DNA of 64,000 nucleotides, taken from the NCBI RefSeq assembly GCF_963583255.1, contig NC_084814.1:19259164-19323163 (forward strand), given 5' to 3'. The notes beneath the pieces were generated by a model. That model had not been told where the DNA came from. It made no database searches and saw only the letters and a program-made list of their open reading frames with translations. Shown piece after piece: positions 1 through 9,737 of the stretch (position 1 is its first letter; each line of letters opens with the position of its first letter). The translations under genes were made by a program, and so were the position numbers. Source of the stretch: Pyrus communis (taxonomy: Eukaryota > Streptophyta > Magnoliopsida > Rosales > Rosaceae).

Positions 1-212
1 AGGTACAGCTCAAACTTTCTGCCCTCGGAATTTTCATTCATTCCTTATTCACTTCTACTTTATTAAGGGTCTTTGCTTAGCTGAGTTAACTCATTGTTGA
101 AAGAGTGGTGATTTTCGCACCATATTTTTAATCATCTGCACTTCAAAATTGTATATATACTAAATTCACGAGCCTTTCAAAATATGAGAGAATAACAAGA
201 GATCCTTCACAG

Positions 213-1519
213 GTATGGTTCCATTCGCAATCGGATCAGAAACAGCTGGATCTGTGACCTACCCTGCTGCACGCTGTGGTGTGACAGCATTGCGCCCAAC
301 GTTTGGCACTACTGGGCGAACTGGTGTAATGAGCATATCGGAAAGCTTGGTACTTTAATCTTCTTTCTTCATGTCCTTCTGTGATGCAGTAAAGATAAAT
401 TGTGGAAATTATAGCTCTTATGTATTTAACAGGACAAGCTTGGACCTTTCTGTCGAAGCGCCGCAGACTGTGCCATTGTTCTGGATGCCATTAGAGGAAA
501 GGACCCAGATGATCTTTCGTCGAGAGACATTCCTCTTGGCGATCCGTTTTCGGTTGACATTAAAAAACTTACAGTTGGATATTTAGAAGATGCTGAGATG
601 GAGGTCAGTAAACTTAGTTGGATTTTAACAATAGACCGGCCCCTAACCCTCAATTATTAACATTAGGCTGGCGATTTTAACACTCCTCGTTTAACTTCCT
701 GCATTTCACCTGTGGGTGCAAAAAATTGTAAAACATTCAGTTAGAAGTGCGGGTGGAGAAATAAGGACTGCCAAAATCGCTAGCCTTAACATAATGTATC
801 CGTTATCAGCTCCTGTTTTTTCAACTATTTTATGTGGAGCTTAAAATGGAGAGCGTTTTACAGGTTGTTCATATTCTTGCATCAGAAGGTGTAAAAATGA
901 TCCCTTTCAAGCTTAACTACACAGTTGATTCTGTTCAAGGCATCCTAAATTTTACCATGGACGTCGACATGTTGGCTCACTTTGATGAATGGCAGCGCTC
1001 CCGCCATGATGATGTTTACGAAGCTCAAGAACAGTGGCCTACTGAACTCCGCCGTGCACGTGTAATTCCTGCAGTTGATTATGTACAAGCTCAAAGAGCA
1101 AGGGGGAAGTTAATCCGCGAAGTAAAAGAAAGTTTTACCGTGGATGCGTTCATTGGCAATGCAACTGACTGGGAGAGAGTTTGTTTGGGAAATCTTGTTG
1201 GTATACCTGTAATTGTTGTTCCAACAGGGTTTAAAAGCATATCAAATCCACCTCATAGCAACCATAGTCGAAGAAGAACCACGATCACCACCGGCATTTA
1301 TGCTCCTCCTGAGCGTGACCATATTGTAAGCTCGAATCAACTAAAATCTAAAAACGAAATGATCAAATGTGTCCTTAACTATTTGATAACATTTTTTTTG
1401 GTCATATGCAGGCTCTAGCACTAGCTATGGCTTTCCAATCCGTCACCAATCACCACAAGCAACGGCCTCCGATCGATAATCTTGGACCAAGTGATCCAAT
1501 CCAAAGTCTTCCCAAATGA
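213..1519 (+). CDS. Amidase-signature family protein, 3' part (gene continues upstream of window)
   Basis: Four exons read in one continuous frame: 213-349, 433-603, 864-1325 and 1412-1519 (TGA stop), each bounded by AG/GT. The first visible exon carries the amidase-signature catalytic block around GSETAGSVTYPA, which holds the two serines of the Ser-Ser-Lys triad expected for this family; the lysine and the glycine-rich loop would be in upstream exons outside the window. Later exons give the conserved C-terminal half (DKLGPFCRSAADC, NATDWERVCLGNLVG, TTGIYAPPERDHI). Family members hydrolyse amide bonds; the substrate of this plant clade is not evident. It resembles, from memory, the Arabidopsis amidase At5g07360. 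No frameshift or stop is seen, in contrast to the degenerate copy at 6888-14221. Only the C-terminal 292 or so residues are in the window, so start and targeting cannot be judged. Confidence 0.88.
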
Positions 1520-2450
1520 TTGCATCCCAAGGACAACTTTTCTGCAATGGATGCCATTGTAGCGAAATACCAAGAAAACCACGCATTGCCATGCCCCTGA
1601 TCACCATAAGTGTGTGTGATTGCGTTAGAATAGCGTCGCAATGACTCCTGTTGTAAGTAGGTTTCTCTCCGTCCTTAGAGGAACTGTAACTGCAGCCTCA
1701 GTCCTATTCTGGTTATGTAATTTTGAGTCGACATTCGATATATACGTGGACAATGAAATCGAGATTGAGATGTACACAAAATGAAAGGAACCCATACATT
1801 TCATGATATGCATAAGCAAGTAAGATGTTACATAAGCTTGATATATTAAAGCTGGATCTGTGGTCTTCAGTTCAGGGTGTAGAGTAGGGCTACACGTACG
1901 TACCGTTGCTCATTTCCTGACAGTTTAAGCTCGTCTACCCTCCACTTGTCGTTGCTCATTCCCTGACAGTTTAAGCTTTGTCGCCGAGCGTGACAGCCTG
2001 CACGAGAAGATCTCGTTGTTCTTCGAGCAGGGAGCTCTTCTTGTTTTCGAGGGAGTGTATTTGATTCTGGTGAAAAAGCATACGATCTCGTATGAGAAAT
2101 GGATCGATGGCAGGCATATGTTCCCAGAACGCACCTAGATTTTGCTCGTGTTGAAGCTTCTCATCTTCCACCTGCCCTATTTCTTGCTCAATTCTTCCAA
2201 GCCTGCCGGTAACCTCCATGGCTACTCAAAGCAGCACTTTCTTGCGTTGTTTTGCCGACTCAAATCCGTCCACAAACTTTCCTGCCTTTTTGACTTGGTA
2301 CCATATATCTGTACGCTGACGTATTTCAGCCGTTTATAAGCTTTAATTACACTACATCAGCAACTATTTTGTTTTTTGGGAAGGAGCTTATTAAACAATA
2401 ATTTGAAGGCGTGGAGGATGCGCATGCACCCTTAATAGTGACGTGACCTG
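1520..2450. other. 3' flank of amidase and unassigned intergenic DNA
   Basis: The first few hundred bases are presumably 3' UTR and downstream flank of the amidase gene. Apart from the weak coiled-coil reading frame at 1971-2219, I see no gene here. Confidence 0.4.
1971..2219 (-). CDS. Possible small coiled-coil protein or gene fragment (82 aa)
   Basis: An ATG-to-stop frame on the minus strand encodes 82 residues with a charged, heptad-like composition (RIEQEIGQVEDEKLQHEQN near the N-terminus, LENKKSSLLEEQRDLL near the C-terminus). The amino-acid composition looks more like real protein than random translation of AT-rich plant DNA. I recognise no family. There is no obvious TATA box or splice partner, so it could be an exon of a broken coiled-coil gene rather than an independent gene. 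Confidence is low. Confidence 0.22.
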   Translation of the reverse strand: MEVTGRLGRIEQEIGQVEDEKLQHEQNLGAFWEHMPAIDPFLIRDRMLFHQNQIHSLENKKSSLLEEQRDLLVQAVTLGDKA

Positions 2451-2458
2451 TCTAGAAG

Positions 2459-2629
2459 GAGAAATTTTTAGTTGTGACGGGAATACAAGTAGTACATCAC
2501 GTGTTTTAATATGAATAGTGGGAAATTCTATTTTTTAAGTTATTAACTTTTTATCACACATATCCCACCATTTGTTTAGTGACACGTGATGTACTACTCT
2601 ATGTACCGGTCACATTGAAAAATATCTCA
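2459..2629. mobile_element. MITE with about 50-bp inverted ends and 8-bp target duplication
   Basis: The two ends are imperfect inverted repeats of about 50 bp (left inner part AGTAGTACATCACGTG, right CACGTGATGTACTACT). The element is flanked by an exact 8-bp direct repeat TCTAGAAG at 2451-2458 and 2630-2637. An 8-bp target duplication fits a hAT-type origin. No coding capacity. Confidence 0.75.
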
Positions 2630-2662
2630 TCTAGAAGAGAGTTTGGAGCGTCTTACAATTAA

Positions 2663-3277
2663 TGTGGAGAAAAAAATAATCGAGAAAAGTATTGAGGCAA
2701 CAAATGGATTCTTGGGTAAAAAAGACACAATTATCTTCGAGGGACATCAGAACTCCTACGCGTAAGCAACGGATAATCACAACTCAATCAAGGTCAAAAG
2801 TAATCAAAATAGTTATTTATTCAAAACATATTTCATCAATCTTTATCAAATCATCCCCACAAGGTAACCTTCAATTATTCATTCAAAATAGGATTAATTA
2901 CCTAAATTAATTGATTAATTAATTTTTTAATTAATTTTCTAATTGATTACAAGATATTATTTTGACATAATATCTTGCAATTACATGCAAAAACCACCAT
3001 AAGTGGCCGGACCCCTTTTCTCCAAATAGGGGCCAGCCACACCCTTATAAATACCACTTCATTTCTTCAAAAACCTAACTCCAACTCTCTTGCAAAATTC
3101 TCCAAAATTCTCTAAACACCTTTCCCTCAAATTCTAATTTTGGCATCGGAGGTTCTTCGGCTAAAGCCCCTCCCATTCATCGTGGGCGCATGAGGCTTTT
3201 GGCCTTGACCTAAGGTGTTAATTGTTTTGCAAGTGCAATTCCGTCCAAGAAGAAGAAGGCGGAAATTTGCATCCACA
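2663..3277 (+). repeat. Left LTR of the 1.8-kb retroelement
   Basis: Begins TGTGGAG and ends ATCCACA. It aligns over its whole length with 3849-4462 and carries an extra AT-rich stretch (about 2910-2935) missing from the right copy. Confidence 0.85.
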
Positions 3278-3848
3278 AATTGGTGCTTTCATTGAGAGCT
3301 TGAGTCACACACTCGTAGAAGATTCTCGCATTCAAGATCTTGTTCATTTGTAGATTTTTCGTATGTTTTTGTTCCTAGAATTTTTTTTCTTAAAAATTCT
3401 TCGAATAAATGTAAAAGAAGAGTACAATGACGAGGAATTTGAAAACTTTAACAAATGAAAATTCCAACGTTCAAGAATTAGGACCATGACACAAAGCTCA
3501 ACACGACGATCAGTGTAGCGGCACCACCCCCACGGGGCACCACCGTGGCAACCACCTCAGTGGCCACCATGGAAGCCACTGTCAGCAAAGTCCACTGTGC
3601 CACAACCACGGCCTAAGCAGTGCCATTTAAGCCCACACGGGCCTGAGCCACTCAAGCCTAACACGAGCCCAACAGGTTGCCGAGCTGATCCCTAGCCTTG
3701 CACCCACGTACGCTGCACGCCGAGTAGCCCATTCCTGTGACCTTCAAAGCAACCCAAAATGGTCCAAGACCAGTCCAACCATCTCAACTCCAAGATCTCT
3801 ACACATGCTGCCCTTTCCTGCGAGCAGCCCAAAATGTGTGGGGGCATT

Positions 3849-4462
3849 TGTGGAGCCAAAAATAATTGAGAAAAATATGGAGGCGACACGTGGATTCTTG
3901 GGCAAAAAAGACAAAATTACCCTCGAGGGACATCGGAACTCTTACGCGCAAGCAGCGGACAATCACGACTCAAACAAGGTCAAAAGTTATCAAAATATGT
4001 ATTTATTCAAAACCTATTTCATCCATCCTCATCAAATCCTACCCACAAGGTAACCTTCAATTATTCATTCAAAATAGGATTAATTACCTAAACTAATTGA
4101 TTAATTTCCTAATTGATTGCAAGATATTATTTTGACATTATATCTTTCAATTACATCCAAAAATCACCATAAGTGGCCGGACCCCTTTTCTCCAAATAGG
4201 GGTTAGCCACACCCCTATAAATACCACCTCATTTCTCCAAAAACCTAATTCCAACTCTCTTGCAAAATTCTCCAAAATTCTCTAAACACTTATCCCTCAA
4301 ATTCTAACTTTGGCATCAGAGGTTTTTCGGCCAAAACCGCCACCCACCCCCCCCCCCCAATTCATCGTGGGTGCATGAGGCTTTTAGTCTTGACTTAAAG
4401 TGTTAATTGTTTTGCAGATGCAATTTCGTCTAAGAATAAGAAGTCGGAAATTTGCATCCACA
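3849..4462 (+). repeat. Right LTR of the 1.8-kb retroelement
   Basis: Partner of 2663-3277. It contains a 12-C homopolymer (4347-4358) not present in the left LTR, and is followed directly by the target duplication ATTAA. Confidence 0.85.
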
Positions 4463-4478
4463 ATTAATATGAAAAAAC

Positions 4479-4645
4479 GAAGGAGAATTGAGAAAATAGA
4501 ATTAGAAGGTCGTTAGCATCTCTATTGTAGCAAGATGAAAATGAAGAATAAAAAAAATAGAATTAGAAGATTGTTAGCACATCTGTTACAGCAAGATGAA
4601 AATGGAGAATCGAAAAAATAGAATTAGAAGGTCATTAGCATCCCA
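4479..4645. repeat. 61-bp tandem repeat, about 2.7 copies
   Basis: The phrase ATAGAATTAGAAG recurs at 4496, 4557 and 4618, with the intervening text (GTTAGCA..., AGCAAGATGAAAATG) also repeated. Period is 61 bp, with moderate divergence between copies. Confidence 0.75.
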
Positions 4646-4941
4646 TTAATTGGATCATTTTGCTATGATTCTTGACTTAAGTATATGTTTAGTTTTTACT
4701 CAGAAATTGGTTGTCATGAGTATTAAACTTTTTACGATTCCTAATTTCCTTTATGTTTGTTAATACAAGATATTGACAAATTAAATTAATTAGGGAAAGT
4801 AGTTGATGCGACTCATATTTCTGCTTTTGCCGCTTTCTTAATTTGAGTCTTTTTGTAAATAAGTAAACATGTTATTGACTAATCTGATTCTTTAACATTG
4901 CGATATTCTTTAACGATCTAATTTCTCCCTTAATGTAGAGA

Positions 4942-5145
4942 GGATCTTATTTGGAAGTGCTTTTACAATGACTAAAAGTGTTTTTGATGAAATATTTTTT
5001 AAACCAGTTCTCAGTAAAAAAAATCCAATGGATGTTGAAAAAGCATTTAAGTACTTCTTGCAAGAAGCATATATCTGTTGCTTCTTCTAAAATCAATTTC
5101 ACCAAAATGCTTTTAGTCATTTTGAAAGCACTTCCAAATAAGTCC
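4942..5145. mobile_element. MITE with about 50-bp terminal inverted repeats
   Basis: The left end GGATCTTATTTGGAAGTGC matches the reverse complement of the right end (GCACTTCCAAATAAGTCC), and the similarity continues inward through TGACTAAAAG. The middle is AT-rich and non-coding. I could not identify a convincing target duplication, so the superfamily is open. Confidence 0.65.
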
Positions 5146-5298
5146 TTAGTAATCGACTATCTCTAATATTTTTTAGCACAAAAACAAAAAAGAAAAAAAA
5201 AACCAAATGTGCTGATGAAAAAAAGAAAAAAACCAAATAGTAGTTGACTATCTACCTATATAAAGGGAGAATGCAAAAATAGTGAAACATTCATAATT

Positions 5299-5653
5299 CC
5301 AAAATTGCCCTCTCCCATTAAATTTTCAAATAAAATAAGAAATTCACAAAAAAAACCCCACTCCCTACCTAACTTTATTTTCATTTTTTAAATATATTAT
5401 TATTTGTTTTTCTGTTTTTCGTTTTTTCAAATAAAAAATCAAAAGTGCCTATTGCCACACGCGTACACGTGTGGCAAGAAGCTAATCTACGCGTGTGGTA
5501 AGAGGCTAGTCTTTTATATATAAAATGTGAAGCATTTGAAAATACCAAAATACCCTACACGTGTGAGAACCCAAATAGATGAAGCATTTGAAAATGCCAA
5601 AATTGCCCTCTCCCATTAAATTTTCAAATAAAATAAAAAATTCACAAAAAAAA
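5299..5653. repeat. Dispersed direct repeat, two 57-bp copies
   Basis: CCAAAATTGCCCTCTCCC and the following 40 bases (5299-5355) recur nearly identically at 5597-5653. The sequence between them is unrelated AT-rich DNA containing CACGTG-like palindromes. Confidence 0.7.
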
Positions 5654-6290
5654 TGGTGAAACATTCAGTTAATTGTTCTTCACGAGTCGGAAACCCTCCC
5701 TATGTAAACTCCTTTTTTGCCCAATGCATGTATGCCACGGCCATCTCATGCGCTCTCACTCCCCCTCTCCTCCAAGCTTTCAAATATGGTAACTCTCTCT
5801 CCCACTCTATGTGTTTGTACTGTTGTTTCTGCTACTTGCAGAGTGAAAAGTGAAAAATACAAAATTAACTTTTACTTAAAGTAATTATCTGGACATTATA
5901 TTTAAGTAATGAAGTTCTTTGGCCACAGGGAAAATAAATTTACCCTAATAGTGCATGGAAAAGTTAAAGATCATTTCCCTAATCCTATGCTCACGAAATA
6001 ATATTTTTTTCGTCCGTTTATTTTTAATTTAGTTAAATTTTCTTAAGTGCACAAATATTTTGTAATTGATTCGATTAGGACATTGAGAAAGCGCGTTGGT
6101 TCTGTCAATGGAGGATTGCAGGACCCTTGTGCTTTGGTTTTCATTCCGGATTGGGGCAATGAGGGATCATAGCCATTGAGCTCAAAGTTTAATTATCTTT
6201 ACCTATCGAGCATTCAAAGACCACAAAGTGAAGAAGAAATTGCCTTCATGAGTAATAAAGTTTGATTTCTTGTAGCTCTTGTTATGAAAT

Positions 6291-6760
6291 GAGTGAACCG
6301 CATTAAATTATTGTGTCATCGCGTGCTATTGTTTACTTTTCTGTTTGTGTTCATATGAGTTTGCACTTTTTCTTTAATCTAGTACTAGTTGTGTTTGATT
6401 GCTTAAGTTGTGTTCTCAATCGTGTTTATATCATATTGCACTTGATTGTAGTTGTTAGAATTTGAGTGAACCACATAAAATTCTTGTGTCGTTGTTTTCG
6501 TAATTGTAAGCTTTTGTGTTCTCTATCGTGTTTATATTGTCTTGCACTTATACTTGTTGCTACAAAATTGAGTGAATCATGTCAAATCCTTATTGCGGGT
6601 GTGTGTTGTTTAGTTTTGTGTTCATGATCGCATTTCTATCGTTTTGCATTTGTAACTATCCTTGTGTGAATTTGAGTAAACCACATCAAATTGTTGTGTC
6701 ATTGCATCTGTGTGCTAAATTTTTTGTTTCGCATTTATATCGTTTTGCACTTGTCTTTCT
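6291..6760. repeat. Degenerate tandem repeat, about 4 copies
   Basis: The phrase GAGTGAACCACATCAAATT (with variants) starts copies at 6291, 6464, 6570 and 6674. Each is followed by TTGTGTCATTGC-like, GTGTTTATATCG-like and TTGCACTTG blocks. Spacing is 173, 106 and 104 bp. Confidence 0.65.
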
Positions 6761-6887
6761 AGGAGATCAAGGACCAGATATCTGAATAGTTGTTCCTCTT
6801 TGCTTCTGCCTCTCTCTCTCTCTTTCTCTCTCTCACAGACTTACACAATATGCTTGATATATATCTTGAATTATGAGCATATATCAG

Positions 6888-9340
6888 GCTCTTGAATTAG
6901 GAGAGCTAATAAAGTCGAAGAAAATTACGTCTCTGGAGCTTACTCGAATTTTTATACAAAGATTGAAGAGGTAATAAAAGTACTGAACTCTAATAAACTG
7001 ATCTTTTTATGTTTATTGAAATAGTCTAGACCTTTGTACATTGATACATTGTTGAAGGAAAACACCAGGTACAATCCTGTTCTTGAGGCTGTGGTTACCT
7101 ATACTGGAGAATTAGCAAACCAGTAAGCAAAGAAGCCAATGAATTGCTTGCCCAAGGAGTTTACTTGGGTATGATTGTTTTTCTGAATACTTCAATTGCA
7201 AAATGTCACTTTTCCTGCCCTTTGAAATTTGATGTTTAGTTTAGAAAAATCACATTGAATAATCTCAGAGTTCCAAGTAGCAATTGTTGAAGTCGTATCT
7301 CTGAGAAAAGAAGAGTGTAAATATCTAAACCCTACTTCAACTAATACCGATGCCTTTTGTGATAAAATCTCACGCCTGATGAATTGTACAAGGGTAATTA
7401 CGAAAATGGGGACAATGTCGGTGTTGTTGGAAGTGGAGCCCTCGGCCTGTCTCTTTGATAATTCAACAACAATATTATTGCAGTTAACCAGAATTACATA
7501 TTGATTTCTTCTTTAGGTCATCTCCACAGGATTCCTTATGGATTGAAGGATATAATCTAAGTTCCCAGTACAAAACGACATGGGGTTCTAAAACTTTCAA
7601 AGATCAAGTTCTTGACACCGAAACCTGGGTGTACAAGAGGTGCTCAAACATTAAAAATTGAATCACTTGCGAATTAAGTTTCGTTAAGTGGCATTTTACT
7701 TGTTTATTTCTGGCTATGTTTTGCATAGGTTGAAGTCTACTGGAGCAGTTCTTGTTGCAAAGCTTGTTACTAGATCGCTAGCATATGATGGTATCTAGTT
7801 TGGTGGTAGGACCAGGAACCCGTGGAATATTGAGGAATTCACAACACGTTCATCATTTGGTCCTGCTGCTTGCACCTCAACAGGTACGTTTCAAATTGTG
7901 AGCTGCTACGATTTTTCATCCCCTTCATTTGTTCCCTGCAATTTTGTTTTTAATGATCTAAGCTTATTTAAGAAGCATCCAAGGGTGCTCTTGTTTGTAA
8001 ACATAAACTGAAAAAAGTTGGAAAAGTTTTGAGGAAACGTTTTTGGAATATGTTGCTTTAAATAAGAACCTTTTACATGTATGGTGCCATTTGCGATTGG
8101 ATCTGAAACAGTTGCTTCCATGACTTTACTTGCAACTCATTGTGGTGTGGCAGCTTTGTGTGCAACATTTGGTTTTGTTGGTCGAACCCGCATCATGAGC
8201 TTGTTAGAAAGCTTGGTATGCAACAATCATAAAACATTTGATCAAGTTTTTCTCCTTAAATTTGAAATAGTTAATAATATATTTAGAACCTTCTTTTTCG
8301 TCCTTTAGCGGGTTACAGAATTAAACTGAGTAATAAAATTTGATTTTAAATTTGTTTATCAGGATAAGCTTGGTCCTATCTGTAGAAGTGCTACAGATTG
8401 TGCGATTGTTTCGGATGCTGTTAAAGGAAATGACTCGGATGACCTTTCATCAAGAGACATCCTCTTGAGGATCCTTTATCGGTGGACATAACAAAGCTTA
8501 CTGTCGGATATGTTGATGATGTTGAGATGGAGGTTCGTGGTTCGATTCTAAATTGCATCATTAAGTTTTGATTAACTCATTTCACTTGATCGTTGTGTAA
8601 AATTGTTTGATGGTGTCTTTAGGTTGTTCATGTTCTTGAATCAAAACCTTTCAAACTCAACTACATTGTTGACTCTGTACAATGCATTGTAAATTTTACG
8701 ATGGACGTGGATATGTTGTCTCACTTTGATGAGTAGTAGCGGTCCAGGAAGTATGATGATTATGAATCTCAAGCCGATGGTCTCCTGAACTGCGTCGGGC
8801 ACACATATTTCCAACAGTTGACTATGTTCAGGTATTTTATCTACATATCATGACTAGAGTTGTTATGCTTAAGGTCATTCTAGTGTAATTCCAATCATTA
8901 AACTTTATTACGACACTACGAAGAGCACTTTCTAGATTTGAGATAATTAATCGCTGCATAATGCTCAATGATTGTTTCTAGGCACAGAGGGCACGGGGAA
9001 GACTGATTCAGGAAGTGATATAGTTTCTCTGTTGATGCCTTCATTGGCAATGCAACCGATTGGGAAAGAGTCCGTATAGGGAACCTAGTAGGGATGCTTG
9101 TAATTGTTGTTCCGGTAAGATTTACCAATATATCGGGTCCTCCTCGTAGTGACTGCCTTAGAAGAACGGCAATGACCACCGGCATTTACGCTCCGCCTCA
9201 TCGCGATCACATTGTAAGTGTTTCCCATTATCTTGAATTTTGGGGTCCCAACTTCAAATGCATCATTTGCGATGCAACGTTAATTATTGGTAATATTTTT
9301 GTGTGTGGGCTCTAGCATTGACAATGGCAAATCAATCTGT
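6888..9340 (+). pseudogene. Amidase-family pseudogene, main part
   Basis: Recognisable exons of a second amidase copy, parallel to the gene at 213-1519: 6888-6970 (LELGELIKSKKITSLELT), 7069-7168, 7517-7639 (IPYGLKDII then stop), 7729-7883, 8079-8215 (MVPFAIGSETVASMT), 8363-8532, 8623-8831, 8982-9213 and about 9310-9340. Damage is extensive: in-frame stops (GATGAGTAG near 8733, TAG near 7797), a small deletion near 9020, a lost acceptor AG before 8079, and loss of the glycine-rich catalytic loop (a G-S-S-A-type motif reads S-S-F). The final exon is interrupted at 9340 by the copia element and resumes at 14143. It keeps an intron (8832-8981) at a place where the intact copy has none. It cannot encode an active amidase. 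Confidence 0.88.
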
Positions 9341-9669
9341 TGTTGGAACACAAACAAGATGACTAAACCAAAACAATCACAAAGATATGAACAACAGAAG
9401 CTCACTTTATTAATCAATAAAGGATTACAAAAGAACTCACAATAAACTTCACAATAGTTCTCTTGCCTCTCAAGTCTCTCAAATTCACACACCCTAACGT
9501 TAAGGTTTACACATATTTATACTAGACAACCTAGCCACAAACCTAATCCCAAACTAAGTGAGAATCCAAACACCACCTGGAAACTTGCGTCAAAGTTTCT
9601 TATACTCATTACAACTAGGATTCCTACTTTAGTTAGGAATACAATTCTAATTTCATACCAAATCCAACA
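9341..9669 (-). repeat. 3' LTR of the copia element (left on + strand)
   Basis: Starts TGTTGGAACACAAACAAG and ends AAATCCAACA. It is 329 bp, the same length as its partner at 13809-14137, with 10 substitutions between them and no indels. Confidence 0.95.
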
Positions 9670-9680
9670 ATCTCCACCTT
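9670..9680 (-). other. Polypurine tract of the copia element
   Basis: On the minus strand AAGGTGGAGAT lies directly before the TGTTGG start of the 3' LTR, the usual copia second-strand priming site. Confidence 0.8.
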
Positions 9681-9737
9681 GGTAAGAAATTCCATCAGAG
9701 ACTTCATCTGCTTCCATTGCTCCACCATTGTCAAGTT

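Larger units (their letters stand above)
2663..4462 (+). mobile_element. Non-autonomous, internally deleted LTR retroelement (1.8 kb)
   Basis: Two related LTRs (2663-3277, 615 bp; 3849-4462, 614 bp) both start TGTGGAG and end ATCCACA. They enclose only 571 bp. The element is bounded by the 5-bp target duplication ATTAA (2658-2662 and 4463-4467). A primer-binding-like sequence TGGTGCTTTCATTGAGAG lies just inside the left LTR and a purine-rich tract just before the right one, giving plus orientation. The inside contains no pol; a reading frame starting near 3427 stops within about 20 codons. The LTRs differ by many substitutions and by an AT-rich indel, so the insertion is fairly old. It is best described as a LARD/TRIM-like derivative. 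Confidence 0.85.
5146..6887. other. AT-rich intergenic region with repeats
   Basis: Contains a 57-bp direct repeat (5299-5355 and 5597-5653), a degenerate tandem array (6291-6760) and a CT-rich microsatellite near 6813-6835. A short reading frame at 5653-5853 has a potential splice donor (ATG|GTAACT near 5789), and could be an upstream exon of the amidase pseudogene, but I cannot support that by homology. Confidence 0.35.

Noticed and set aside
2663..4462. Cassandra-type TRIM
   Set aside because: No 5S rRNA-like sequence with its internal promoter is seen in the LTRs.
5254..5660. Possible Helitron end (TCTACCTATATAAAGGGAG)
   Set aside because: The TC start with AT-rich text is suggestive, but I found no matching CTRR end with a 3' hairpin, so it is not called.
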